From positions 32,437,454 to 32,501,453 of the forward strand of contig CM041292.1 of the NCBI GenBank assembly GCA_023052935.1: a stretch of DNA of 64,000 nt, in the 5' to 3' direction. Numbering within the stretch: position 1 is the stretch's first letter; each line of letters opens with the position of its first letter. Position numbers and translations under genes: made by a program. Origin of the DNA: Piezodorus guildinii. Lineage: Eukaryota > Arthropoda > Insecta > Hemiptera > Pentatomidae. The notes under the pieces were generated by a model. The model made no database searches and had not been told where the DNA came from. It saw only the letters and a program-made list of their open reading frames with translations. Positions 34,553-47,513 of the stretch are shown here, one piece after another.

Positions 34553-35100
34553 TAAAAAAATCTAGCGTGCAACACACGACTTTTACTAACTTTCATTATT
34601 TAAATAAATTTAAGAACTTTAAAATAAACTTACAGTTAAAAAATCTGATGCGCGCAACACACGTCTATCACTTACCTGCGTTGTTAAAATCAATTAAAGA
34701 ATTTTCAAAAACATTTTGAGATAAAAATAAATTGTTATAGAATCAATTACATTGAGTTTTATTATAAACATGTGCTTTATTGAATGATCTATTAGATTAT
34801 TATCTACGACAATCAGTTGGCTTTACCATCACTCTATGTTAACTTTTACAAATGTTTATATAATATAATATTTTTTTCTATATACTTAGCTTTCTAAAAA
34901 GTATATTATCCATCTATACTACTGTTTTTTTTTATTATAAAAAAATAAAAATATTTTTGCTCCTTTATCCTTTAGTTGTATATCGATTTTTTTCAACTTA
35001 TATATTTATTACTTTTTTTAAACTCCAAAAAAAATGATATGGTTATTTTTATGAAATGTACATTCAGCCTTCAAAATGTAGGTACCCGAAAATTAGATAA
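34553..35100 (+). repeat. Rep-1 copy with doubled 5' end, 3'-truncated
   Basis: Two successive 5' starts: AATCTAGCGTGCAACACACG at 34560 and AATCTGATGCGCGCAACACACG about 85 bp later. The standard Rep-1 5' half then follows to about 35100 (AACATGTGCTTTATTGAA, TATCCTTTAGTTGTATATCG). Confidence 0.65.
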
Positions 35101-36919
35101 ATACTGGAGACTGTACAATACAATACAAATGTAACTGCATAGGTTGTGGATGTACAGTTTTTTTTTGTGTTTTTTTCCTTTATCCAATGGATTTCCTTAA
35201 CGGAAATGCCGTTAGGAAATAGTATTTTTTACAAGAAACATATGATAAAAATAGGCACATACAAAAACATATATAAATAAACATGTAATTTCAAACAATG
35301 TCACAACGAAAATTTAACATCCGTTATTATCAATGCACTTAAAATATGCTAGATATACAACTGCTAATGAAAGAATAATAATTATTAAAACTGAGAAATA
35401 TTAATTCACTACTAATTAAATAATAATTATTATACTTGTTAGTTCTATCAATAAATCGTAGGAATGATCGGGGCTCTAAGAAAATGAATGATATAATATA
35501 ATTAGTGTTCATTGAGCAATCTCAATTACCTTATCTAAAATTACTTAATTATTGTACTAACAACCCATAATTGGTTAACTATGTGTTAAATTAATTCTAG
35601 AAAAGAAATATTTGCGTAGGTTAAAGTATTTATCTTACTGAATTTATGTTACATAATTAAAAAAAACATGAGCTGTTCTCTTGTTAACCATTATTTATGT
35701 TATCTATAGAAGAGTTAATAGTATAAAAATCAAAAGCTTATAATTATTCATTCTTTTATTTTTTCAATATAAGATTGAAATCAATTTTTGTTGAAAATCC
35801 GGTATTTACAAAAAAAAATTGAAATATATTTTTACGAGTTGGTATATTATAATTTTTAATTTGATAATAATACAGAATATAAAGTATATAAATAATTCTT
35901 TTCACCTATTCATATCTTATTTCTAAATCAATCATTCTAGAAGACATATGACATGACGAGTTCAGAGCGCAATACACAAAAAAAAAAAAACAAATCTACA
36001 ACTTTACACTCCAAGCATGGTAAGTAAACAAGTTCCCAGTGAAATAAGAAAATAAGTACCATGGATTATATTTTGCAACGATTTAGTTATTTTTAAATCA
36101 GATTTTGACGACGATCAAGTTCCACTATTTTTGCCTTAACTGGAGGCCAAAACTCAAATGACCTAAATAAATATTCATAAATATTTATGGCTTTAGTGAT
36201 GATATAACCATCATCTAGGACAAGGTAACAATTTGGTTTATTAATTAAATATTTATATCTATTAATTATTATTACCTAGTTATATTAAATATATTTTGTG
36301 TTATTTACTATTTCAAACATATATTGCTCAATATTTTTATGAGAAATGTATTCATTAACTAAATAGTTTTAAAATAACATGCTTGGATTAAAGAAATATG
36401 ATTTAGAAATAAATATATGCATTTTGTTTTAATATTCAATCACACAAGACACAATACTTTCTATTATACTTTTTTTTAGGTTAATTATGATGGTTATTAT
36501 ATATTGAACAAATGCTATCAGTCCTTCTATTCAACTATTAATGTATAATATTTAATAATGTCAATGTGTAATATTTATAATTTTTCGTTGCACAATATTT
36601 CTCCTTATTTCTCCATTGTAAATATAATTAATTATGTTTTTTTTTTGTCTGTTGGCCTGACATATCAATGTACATAATTGTTATTATTCAGAGATCAAGA
36701 CCCAGATATTGTTTTTCTAGTCTATCCTAACCTACCATATTTTATTTAATGATAAAAGAATTATCCAAAAAAAAAAAAAAATTAAAATTACTAGCATCTA
36801 GTTATAGTTATGACATCTGAAAGCAGGTTACCATATCGGTTCATTTATTTAATTTCCATTTCAGGATACGAAGCTAAGACTTAATTTCATTTTTAAGACA
36901 ATCATATATCTAGAATTTT
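35101..36919. other. No gene; dispersed repeat block
   Basis: Very AT-rich. 36785-36880 (TATGACATCTGAAAGCAGGT, TACCATAT, TTCATTTATTTA) recurs at 53455-53560, so it belongs to a low-copy repeat. Confidence 0.4.
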
Positions 36920-37293
36920 ATAGTAACTTTTTCACCAAAATCGACAACCAAAAGTTCCACTTTCTGCCTTGCATTTAAAAACTTTTTACGATTTTCTCAA
37001 AAACAGCTAAGCCTATTTTGATTAAAATCACTACATTGATGTAATATTAACTAGACTTTATCGCTATGTAGATTTTTTATTTTTCTCGATGGGCTTAAAA
37101 CCGAATTTTTGAAAACTTATTCCTCTAAATGCTCTTTAATTTTGTGTATTAGAAAAAAATATATACATTACTGTCTGTAAGCATTAATAAAAAGTGGAAA
37201 ATATGAAATGTGAATTTAAAAAAAAGAAAGAGAATAAGATATTAACAGAGGTATTTTTCTAGATTAATTAATATTGAGTGTTGCACGCTCCAT
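36920..37293 (-). repeat. Rep-1 copy, internally deleted, minus strand
   Basis: Carries the ACTTTTT-GATTTTCTCAAAAACAGC and TTTTGATTAAAATCACTAC blocks, and at the right the 5'-end relic TGAGTGTTGCACGCTCCATT leading into a 28-bp poly-T (37291-37318). Confidence 0.5.
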
Positions 37294-38239
37294 TTTTTTT
37301 TTTTTTTTTTTTTTTTTTGAAACTACGAACGAACGGCTTAAACAAAGACTCCTTCCTTGCGACGTGTTGAAATCATTATTCCAGAAAGAGTTTCCACAAG
37401 GTCGTGTCAACGATCTTAGATCTTCCCTAATATAGAAACGATGTTTTGTGGTTTCTTTTGTTCTGATAACCTTGGATCCGAGAGTGAAGAAAGTATTGTC
37501 GAAATAAAACATCATTCGTACGTATGGAATTAAAATCCTTATCCCATGCGGTTCGATACACCACAGCGTCGCTTCTAACGACAATTTCCACAGTAGGAAA
37601 CGTCACCAAAATAAAAGATTTCATTTTCACCCCCAGACCGCGCGGGAAATCGCTTGGGAGAAAGTGAGCAATAATTACAAATAATAAGGTTCTTCCTGAA
37701 GAACACGTTTTCGTCCTTGTGGAAGGACCTCAAGGCTACCAGAATGCTAAGTATAGGTTCGCCTTTTCTAATTGGAATCCGAATAGGCTTCATGAGAGAG
37801 TACCGGACCCGTGATTGGGGGATTTGCACAAATTAACAAACATGAGAGCGTGAGGGAGTGAACTTCTGAAAGTGAGTGGGTTGATGAAATTAGTAGCAAT
37901 TGAAAGGGTAATCGAAAGAAAGATTATTTGAAGTAAATCGAAAGTATAATTGTCATAACACCCCTTCTTCTAACTCACAAAGGCTTCTTGATAATATATT
38001 CCTTATAGTTAAAGCAATTATTAAATATAACCATTATTAGCGTTAGAAGTAAATGAATTAATATAAAAGAAATAGAAGAAAAAAACTAATAATTTGAATA
38101 TTAGAATTATATCTTATTTATTTATCGAATATTTAAAATAAAGATGGTATAAAGCTAATTGGGCGATAAGAAATGGGATCGTCGGTAGGTTCACTGGGCT
38201 TCACATACCATCATCAATGATTCCTGAATCATCGATATG
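37294..38239. other. Unassigned segment of mixed composition
   Basis: 37320-37830 is less AT-rich than its flanks, with overlapping minus-strand ORFs (84, 67 and 106 codons). None has a recognisable motif. Confidence 0.25.
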
Positions 38240-38612
38240 GGCTTCTTTGGAGATTACTAGATAAATGTTCAAAATTACCATTGTTGAACAAATTAAATAT
38301 TTATAAAGTATTAATAAAACCTATTTGGACTTATGGCATCGAGTTATGGGGAATAGCGAAAATATCAAACATCCAAATTATTCAACCGAAAATCCTTAGA
38401 AAAATTGTAAAGGCCCCCTTGTTATGTATCTAATGAAACACTACATTCTGACCTTGACATTCCATTTATCATTGTAACTGTCGTTGATCGCTACAAGAAC
38501 TTTTCTATGTAGAGTGACCCTAAATTTAAACCCGCTGAGTCAAAACCTATCCACAGCCACAAAATCTTAAGACTATCCAGACGCTGTCCAAGATACTTGC
38601 TAAACTGATAGC
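38240..38612 (+). pseudogene. Jockey-type LINE ORF2 C-terminal fragment
   Basis: The plus strand reads LLNKLNIYKVLIKPIWTYGI then ELWGIAKISNIQ, matching KPIWTYGLELWGTAKRSNIK of the complete element, with IQPKILRKIVKAP following. Later codons are frameshifted; the remnant ends near 38612. Confidence 0.8.
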
Positions 38613-38892
38613 AATTTGTTTTTAAAATAAATTTTATAGTTTTATATTTGCACTTCTATTCATTGATTAGCATATTTGATTTTCCCATGAAAAGATAGCA
38701 AAACACATTTTGTTTTTAAAACTATATAAATAAATGAAGTAAAATACATTTATATATCGAAATATACAACTGTGTTTGATAACACTTGATGTAATAAAAT
38801 ACATTAAAAAGCTAGTTGGTAAAATACCCATTATTAGCACTCCGGTAGGTAATCTAGAAAGGCTGGAGGCTATCAGACATCAACGATTAATA

Positions 38893-39725
38893 TCATGAAG
38901 AGGTATCGAGGATAGAAAATCTAAAATATTGGGTTAAAGTGGAATGGAGTTTTTCATAGGAGTGATATCTGGTTCGGACTAAATCAGCGACATAAGGTCC
39001 ATTAGGGCTTTTATTAATGAGTTTGTTCGTGACCAAATAAGGGGTATTGAGAATTTTGCAAAGGATTTTGGATTGTAAGTATAGGATACGGAAGGAATTC
39101 GGTAGTCTATTAGAGCTCCAAAGTTCAACTCCGTGTATCCAGATAGGCCTAATGGAGGTCATGTAGATGAGCCTTTTGTAGTGCTGAATTAACGTAAAAC
39201 GATGAATAGTGTGAGATTTCAGTCTTTTGTGCGTATTCCGTATTAAACCCTTATCAAGCAGGAGTCTTAGATAGCGAATCTATTCAAAAGCGGAATATTA
39301 TTGAAGGACATTATACTGCTGGATGTCATAGTTTCACGTCGAAGGGCAAAGGTAATTTTGTGAAATTTGTTAGAATTTATTTTAATTCTCCAATTCTGAC
39401 GCCGTGCTTCAAGGTCTCTGATGTGGGATTGAACAGTTTGAGAGGCAATAGTTGAGTCGATATTAACTGATGACACACAGGTGTCATCAGCGTAAGTATA
39501 AACGATCATGGAAGGATGCGTTGGGATTTCAGCTGTGTAGACTGTGTAAAGAATGAGTCTAAGGTCAGCCTTGAGGAACACCAGCAGACTGAGTAAATGC
39601 GGATGAATAGAAACTATTATGGTTTATTTTGAAGGATTTTTCGGAGAGGTACTACTTGATGAAGTAGTAGGGAGGAATTAACGAAGTTCGTACAGCAATA
39701 CTGAGTGCCAGACTCGTTAAAAGAC
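38893..39725 (-). pseudogene. Jockey-type LINE ORF2 fragment (RT and thumb)
   Basis: On the minus strand, from the right: a decayed RT palm with SAGVPQG, LILYTVYTAEIPTHP and the catalytic YADDT box, then WRIKINSNKFHKITFALRRE (39581-39267). A frameshift leads to IRPIWIHGVELWSS and QSKILCKILNTPYLV (39162-38893). The usual terminal RRLKR.WPRDLL is missing. It belongs to a different subfamily from 22991-27570, and is closer to 1-170 and 14155-14704. Confidence 0.85.
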
Positions 39726-40917
39726 CTGTAATTTAAACATTAATTAATAAACCGTATTTAGCAGTAAATAACAGAACATTATTTTAATAATAATATGGAC
39801 TAATATAACACCAAATGTTCATGTTTGATGAATATTCATAAGTAGTCAAAACGCTATACACTAAGCCTAACTATACCTAGTATTCTAACACGAAATATAT
39901 TTGAATACATGACAAGAGCAATAAATATGTAAAAAGAAGATAATTTCTAAATATATACCATTAATTCTACAAAATTAAAGCAATATTAGAACTAACGAAA
40001 AACATGTATTTAAGAACTCCTTGGTATTCAACATTTTTTTATTTTTATAAAAACGGAATTATTCGAAAAATTCATTATGTCCTAATTGAATAGATTTAAT
40101 CACTCGGATTCGGTTCCATTAAATAATTCACCTTTAGATATCTTTTAGGCATAGTAATTACAAACCTCTTTGAATACGGTTAATTTACAATTCCTAACAA
40201 TTAGCCAAAGAGTCAGAACACTTTTGGATTCAGACTACACGATCGTATTTAATTGCTTTCTCAAAAACCCAAATAGCATACAGATAAGCTCTCCATGATG
40301 TCACCCCCTTACTTATTACCCTTCGAAGGTCGACAAACACTACTTTTTTTACTGTCAGTGAATACATTCTGCTAAGGAATTTGCTAAATGGCGCAATAAA
40401 TATCGCGTGTCAAGCTGTTGTATATATGGTTCTGAAATTGCACGCCAGATTCGACCTTTAACCTATATAGTAATGCTCTTGGGCCGTATATTGTTAAATA
40501 ATTTCTTCTCCAGAGAGCAAAGGTCGGATTTTAATTACTATATGTACTTAGGTTATTGAGTATTTTTAAATGCTCGCCTGTTCCGTCTACTTTAACACTT
40601 ACTAAAAACGCCATGCAGTTCTTTTTATAAGTATGAACGAACCTATTACTGTTTATTAAAATATATAATTACTCACAAATAATAAATTAGGTGTTTATCA
40701 ACATAAGTATATTGTGATGATGGGGACGCAATTCTTGGATCCCGTGAAGCCCTAAGCCACGAGATAGATTATGATACGGCTTTCACTATAATTTATGGAG
40801 TTTATTCATGAAGGCCTAAGAGTAAAATACATTGCAATTGCATTTTTCTTTTAAAGGAAAAATTATTTATTGTGTAATCAATTCGTCCTAAAATTCTTCC
40901 TGAAATAAGAGTAATAA
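39726..40917. other. No gene recognised
   Basis: AT-rich spacer without assignable features. Confidence 0.45.
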
Positions 40918-41620
40918 TTTTTTGTTAATTTATTTATTGAGACATATTACAATTTGTTACAAAATGCACAATAGTAATAGTGCTATGAGACCACATTCAT
41001 ACAATATATACAGAAAATAATAATAATAGTCAAATTACATATAATTGATAAATTCATATATGTACAATAAAATAATAATATAAAAAAAAAATCAAAACAA
41101 CAACCTATAATTGAGATAAATATAAAGTTGGCAAATAAATAAACATCATACAAACAACTATAACTATATACAACTGCTAACGGGACACTAGACTGCGCTT
41201 TTCCCTCTATTTGTGGAGGAAAAAGCGGAATCCAAGAGATCCCAGCGCCAGTGGAGGCTGAGTTAGGGCGCTGTAGCCACAAACATACAGTACATGAGTG
41301 GAGGATCTGACGAGTGTCAGAACTCCAATTTAAATGTTTACAATAGGTCTCGCGGCCACTGCCGTTTCAATCTTCGAGAATGATTGTACGGATGGGTGGT
41401 GCTGGATAGGGATTGTGCTAGAGGGTTAGGATGATTAGTAAGGTTCTGATGAAATTTGGATGGTACTAGGTCTAAATCAAATGGAATATTAAGGTCTTGG
41501 TGTAGGGAACAGTTGGTAACGTAATAAGGAGCATTAACTATTGTTCGGAGGACTTTGGATTGGAAGCGCCCGATGTTAAAATGTTTAGCTGTCCTCCACA
41601 GTTCAAGTCCGTAGGTCCAT
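40918..41620 (-). pseudogene. 5'-truncated Jockey-type LINE: ORF2 C-terminus and 3' UTR
   Basis: The minus strand begins at IWTYGLELWRTAKHFNIG (near 41620) and continues FQSKVLRTIVNAPYYVTN, then PNPLAQSLSSTTHPYN and the terminal RRLKRQWPRDLL (stop at 41338). It is about as close to the complete element as any copy here. The 3' UTR (41337-40918) matches 29377-29814 rather than 22991-23257. Sequence upstream of 41625 is unrelated, so the copy is truncated there. No convincing TSD was found. Confidence 0.85.
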
Positions 41621-41747
41621 ATAATATAATTTACCGTTTGAAAGCGCAGGATAAAAAAAGAATGTTGACAATTATATAGAGTTGTAATGTATTGCAGAGT
41701 GATAAGAAACATCAGATTTTTCAAAATACGCACAAAAAACAAAATGA

Positions 41748-41752
<5 letters not shown>

Positions 41753-41784
<32 letters not shown>
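41753..41784. repeat. (GT)n microsatellite
   Basis: About 32 bp of GT dinucleotides. Confidence 0.95.
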
Positions 41785-41786
<2 letters not shown>

Positions 41787-41794
41787 CGTCTAGC

Positions 41795-42505
41795 AAAGTC
41801 TAACACGAAAACGAAGGGTTGTACTAAACTGAAATTTCAAATTTAAGACGATACGACATGCTACATCAAATTTTTCAGTAAAGTCAGCAGACCGGATGTT
41901 TTGTTTTATACTATGCTCTTTACATCTTTTTACAATTTTCACAAAAAAGGCACCAACGATATTGATTCAACTCATTGATTAAAAAAATAAATTGATTTAA
42001 TGGGCTTATCATATAGATTTTATTCCGACTGAAATTGTTAGGGCTGAAATGCCGATATTTTAGATCGTCTTCTCCTAAAGTACCTTTAATTTTGTTGATT
42101 AAAAAAAAAATTAACCTAATCATATTTTTAGGATTGATAAAAAGTGGATAGTTCTTAACCAACTAAAGGAGAAAAGAGCAAAAATATTTTCAAATGTAAC
42201 TTTTAATCTTTTAAACATGAGGATAGTAACATCTATGATATGCAGTTGAAAAGCTAAAGATTTTAGGGAGAAAATTATCTTTTATACAATTTTGTAAAAG
42301 GTAATATAAAGTGAAGAAAATATCATTAACTCGTGAATGATCATTGTACGTAACAATTCAATATTGTTGTATTAATTAATCTTAATCTTATGTTTCCAAC
42401 GAAACGGAGTAAACTTTTTATTTAAATTAACTTTTTTTAACATTTATTTCATAGTCCTTAAAATGATTTTAACCGGCGAGGAAAGTAAAAGTCACCAGAT
42501 TAAAA
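41795..42505 (-). repeat. Rep-1 copy, near-complete, minus strand
   Basis: The right end (42470-42500) reads as AATCTGGTGACTTTTACTTTCC on the minus strand. The internal AAATGCCGATATTTTAGA, ACTAAAGGAGAAAAG and AAATTTCAAATTTAAGACG blocks are present. An 80-codon ORF inside is fortuitous. Confidence 0.65.
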
Positions 42506-42944
42506 ATTTAAAAAAATAATCACTTTATCTATGTATGTATACATAACTTTAGTACTATTATATATGATGGTATTTTTGTAGTAATGATCTTATTTGAATC
42601 ATTTTCTATCAGTTCAATTTCCATAGAGTGAATCTTTTTAAGAACTAATAAGCACTTTTATAAACATGTGTTTCATTTTCTATCAAAACAAAAGATGTTT
42701 GAACCTTAGCACATTTGGCCTTCGTAAAGGCTGTTGTTCTTTTATTGTAATAATAACTTTGATAGAAGTTGATTAATGACATTGGTTGATTGTAGTTAAT
42801 GTTCAATGGAGTTCAACGACCCTCATCAGGTAGTTACTAAGGCCATTCCACTCTTTTAACTATTTATAAATAAAATTGGTTTGAGTAGGTAATGTAATTA
42901 AGAAAATTCGAGAGCCACCACAAAAAACATCCTTTCAATTAAAA
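42506..42944. other. No gene recognised
   Basis: AT-rich spacer. Confidence 0.45.
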
Positions 42945-43695
42945 AAAAAACTGGTGCGCGCCAGATACGAATTTCACTTACCTCCGTTGTTAATGATTCA
43001 GGAATTTTTAAAATACATTTAGAGATAAAAATAAATTGTAAAATAATCAATAAAATTTAGTTTACAATAGAAACATGTGTTTTATTAAATTATATATTAC
43101 ATTATTATCTACGACAATCAGCTGTTTCTTTCCTTCTCTTTCCAACTGAATATTATACGTCTATATTACTGTTCTTAGTATCACAAATCCAAAAATTATA
43201 TTAAAAAATAGTTTTGCTTTTTTATCCTTTAGTTGGTCCTCAAATTCGTCCTACTTGTATATTAGCCGTCCTTCATCAATGTAATTAAGATGATATGGTT
43301 AATCTTATGAAATATACAAAATTAAAGGTAGTTTAATGTAAGGAAATTTAACATATTGGCTTTTAAGCCCTGTCAGACTATTTCAATCAAAATGAAAACT
43401 ACATTATACTCAATCCTCTTAAAATATAAATCGTTTGAACCGTTTTGAGACAATCGAAAAAAGGCATGGTATAAAATTGGCTCTTCTGGTTACCTGATTT
43501 TAATGGAAAAGTTGCTGCAAACTTCTCGGGCGTATAGTTGTCTTAAACATGAATAGACTTTCCTCACACGGACTCAGGAGACTCTAATGCGTGTACACGT
43601 ATTTCTGGTGAAAACTCTAATTCGAAAATTTTTACGATCGCAATACTTTTTCTTACTATATATTTCATACATATGTAAGTGAAAGTAAAAACAAA
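42945..43695 (+). repeat. Rep-1 copy, near-complete
   Basis: CTGGTGCGCGCCAGATACG, TTTCACTTACCTCCG, CGACAATCAGCTG, then TTTCATACATATGTAAGTGA and AAGTAAAAA at the right end. Subterminal inverted repeats are visible. Confidence 0.7.
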
Positions 43696-44039
43696 ATGAA
43701 ATGGTAGTATTAGAGCATTAGGGTGTAGTAGCCAAGTTTTAAACTGTTGATTTTAGTAGGGCTGGTTTTTAAAAAAATATTTTATACCTATATACCTATG
43801 GTTTTTAGGCAAAAGGTCACAATTATTATGAAAATAAAGGTATTATGCCATATTGACAAAATAATCTATTTATTTTTATTGGTTCTCTCGTTTTAAGTGA
43901 GATGAGTTCACTTAATTATACAAATAAGGTAATGTTAAGAACACGAGTCATTCTTGCTATTCGACAGTGATTAAAAGGGTTTCAGTGACACTTGATGGAT
44001 CTTAAATATTTTTTTACTAGAAATTGTGCAGATCAAAAT

Positions 44040-44103
<64 letters not shown>

Positions 44104-46447
44104 GATATGCTTTTGGGTTCGATCTACAAGACTAAAGTGTCGCTTATGTCTGCTAGTTAGCACTTCTTTTACAGATTAGCATTAATTCCGGTGCAAAACT
44201 AAACGATTAGAATCTAAGATACTTCATCTATTACAGATTGTAATCCTTATTCTGGTGGGAAAAAATTAATAATAATAAATCATTGTATACAAACATTGCG
44301 GGACATCTCTTTTCAAGAGTCTATAATAAAATAAATATTGATAGAGCATACTGCCTGTTCATATAAGTGAATCTAGTTACAAACTATTAAATAATTCAAC
44401 TTTCACGCTAATAATCACACGGTAAAATAGAAACTAATTAGCCTGAAACTATTCATAAATAATAATTTCACTTTCGCTCTTGTTCGTAAAGAACGTGCTG
44501 TGAATACAGGCGTGAAAGTTATTTTATATTTATTTCATCTATAATAATCTTTATGAATAGATTATTTATATTATTTTAATCGGAAAATGTGGTCTTTAGT
44601 AGACAACAACACACGTTCCGAATTCAGCCTTATGAAGATGCTAATTAATTACCAATTATAATTGTTTGAATTTTTTTTAAATTTGATCAAGACTTCAGAA
44701 AATATACAGTAGCTGGCATATGTACTTTATAAATAAGGAATATCTTTTTTTCTTAATCAAAATTTAAAACATAAAGACATTTTACGATCTCCCGCTCGGT
44801 TGAAAAATGTTCCAGAAACGTAATATACCTGGAACATACCTTGATACCATCTTAATATTTTCTATTCCTGTCCCACATCAATTCTCAGTTTATTCGCATG
44901 GTGAACGAACTATGGCGTTTATCTATATTTTTCTAGTTTTGATGAATACATTAAATTGCCAACCATTTATCTATCGTAAAAAAAAAAAAGGAATCCTTTA
45001 CATTCTTTATTAATTATTATTCAAAATAAAGATTTGTAGTTGTATTAATATTTAAAATAAAATAAATATTCTTTATTTCAATAAAGGTTTGATAATAATT
45101 AATAAAGACATACCACATTCAAGTGAATTTCGCAGCAACACCAAATCGTATGTACTTTCTTTACTTAGGTGTTTATGTAAACTATTATAATCATATAAAT
45201 TAAGATATATTCTGTTGAATTCAACTCACAAACAGAAAACAAATTGTTGTGTAAACCATTATTATAAGTATAATTTTAATTAATTAATTTTAATACGATC
45301 CTGGGAGTCAGAATTTTGAAGTTAAAAATAATCAAATATCGAAGCTACGTTTTATAACATGACATTTCTTGAAATTAACATATTATTTCAATTTTCTATA
45401 TTTCTGTAAATACTTTTATGATAAGAAATATTCTTTTTAAACTATCTTACAAATACGTCTCATATTATTTTCAAATTTTTCATTCAATGAATTTCAGGCA
45501 AAAATAAGAAAATATTTTTATTTTAATATTCTTTATCGTCTAAAATATATCTGAAGCATATTCAAGCTCAATTTTATCATTGTCTGCGGAACATTTTTTG
45601 GGCTTTTTGCTTAGGAATCTATTCCAGTATGTTGATAAACACCAATGCTGACAATTCATCTGTGAATGGTTTCAAATGTAGCATGTTTTAAAATACCCTA
45701 TTTATCAAGTTTTACAATCTATTCTTGGACTTATAATTCTGTCTAGCTTGTATTCATTAAACAAACCTCACGTTTTCCTGAAACTTGTTTTCTTATTATG
45801 TATCCAACAATAATCCCAGGGCAAAATCTTACTTTCTTATAGGAAGTTGAAGTCTAACTGTATTGGTAATATTTATCGATCTTTACAATCGATAGCAAAA
45901 GAGATGCCATTCTTCATGACCAAACCTATATTTATCATTTATTTTTTTATTCGTTATATTTCAAATCGTGATGGTTTTGGAAGATGGTCGAGGTACCGCA
46001 TTCTAACCTTTGCAATTAATAAAGTTCATGGTCCTCCAGAAACAGGATAAGCTCTGACGTCACCGGCCTTTCATCTGTACAGTGAAATGTGGATCTCTGG
46101 TCAGCCCTTCCTGTTGAATCATATATTATATGTTGCTCGAAAAAGTTTATACATGCTATTCAGTTTAAGGATGGTTAATTATTCATTTAAATAAATAATA
46201 TTTTTAATATTGATATAACTTAATGAGAATGACCTAAATAAATTAGATATGATAGAGCTGCCAGGTTTTTCATTCTTGACACCATGAGTATCAAGAACAG
46301 TAGAGAACAATGCAAATATATATTTATCAATCATTTAAACCTTATTTTTTCTAATTTTTAGTCCTCCTCAGAATAATGTTATCAATGTATATTCCCTATC
46401 TTCACTATCAGACATCATTATTCTTTGTATTCATGATTTCCTACTGA
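43696..46447. other. No gene recognised; (TA)n at 44042-44102
   Basis: 2.7 kb of AT-rich DNA. It includes a ~60-bp TA tract and a short inverted repeat (TTATTAATTATTATTC near 45006 against AATAATTAATAA near 45094). The 68- and 67-codon ORFs (44807, 45847) have no recognisable domains. Confidence 0.45.
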
Positions 46448-47513
46448 CATGACTTCGAATAATAATAATAATAGGCTTAGCGAACCCGAAGGTTCGATGC
46501 CGATACCACCAAATTCCGCCTACACAGACTCGTCCAATGTTTACCATTCAAGCCCAAGCTCCCGAGAACAGCCTTAACGCAATCCTCCCATCTCCGCTTC
46601 GGCATACCTTTCGGACGCCTACCAGTCGGATCAGCAAATACCAATTTTCTCGGAATCCGCTTGTCATCGAGCCCAACAACTTTACTCGCCCATTTGAGTC
46701 TCCGCGATGCAATCAGCTCAATTATATTCACAGGATGCAAGTTCCGCAATTCCGCGTTGTGCAACCTTGTGCAACCTTCAACTCCCCAGTGGCCTCATCT
46801 CTCTTCGGACCAAATATTTTACGCAATACCTTATTTTCGAAAACCTTAAGCCGTTGTTCATCCTTCAAAATAAGCGGCCACGTTTCACATCCGTAAAGAA
46901 CCGTTGGAAGAATAATAGTTTTATAAATTCTAATCTTTAAGTTTTTAGATAGAAGCCGCGAACTAAATAACTTAGCAACTGAATAATAACACGCATTTCC
47001 CACCTTTAACCGGGACTTTATTTCTTCCTGAATTTCATTTTTTCTAGTTATAATTGAACCTAAATACTTGAATTTCTCTACGTGTTCAAAAGTATGACCT
47101 GATACATCAATAACACCAAGATCGACACCGTTTCTGCTACTAATCATATACTTCGTCTTATCGGTATTTAAATCGAGTCCTATTTCTTTACCGGTTTTTA
47201 TTAACACACTTGTATTTAGTTGTATGGTTTCCGTGTCTTCACCTAGCAGTACCAGATCATCGGCATACCCCAAAACCGGAATCTTGTCACCCATATTTAA
47301 GCCTTTCTCGGTACACATCACCTGTTCAATCATGATGTTATATAGCTTTTGACGGTCTATTGAATCATAAGCCTTTTTAAAATCGATATAAAGTCGATGG
47401 ACTACACCGTTGTATTCCAATTTTTTCTCTAATATTTGACGTACGGAAAATATTTGGTCAATAGTCCAGCGATTCCGCCTAAAACCACATTCACACATCC
47501 ATGACTTCGAATA
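46448..47513 (-). pseudogene. RTE-like LINE, 5'-truncated, internally deleted, 14-bp TSD
   Basis: Perfect repeats CATGACTTCGAATA (46448-46461 and 47500-47513) bound 46462-47499. The minus-strand frame from 47498 reads CGFRRNRWTIDQIFSVRQIL, LYIDFKKAYDSIDRQKLYNI, then after a jump GYADDLVLLG (catalytic box), KYMISSRNGVDLG, KFKYLGSIITRK, IYKTIILPTVLYGCETW and FENKVLRKIFGPKRDE. The GVRQGD-LSP-LFN RT block expected between DSIDR and YADD is missing, so about 70-90 residues were deleted in frame. At 46760-46782 the frame is lost at a tandem AAGGTTGCAC duplication. The rest, HNAELRNLHPVNIIELIA and GRRPKGMPKRRWED, continues in another frame to 46477. The 3' tail is (ATT)n, as expected for RTE-type elements. 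Confidence 0.88.

Noticed and set aside
44042..44102. Palindromic regulatory site
   Set aside because: Plain (TA)n microsatellite.
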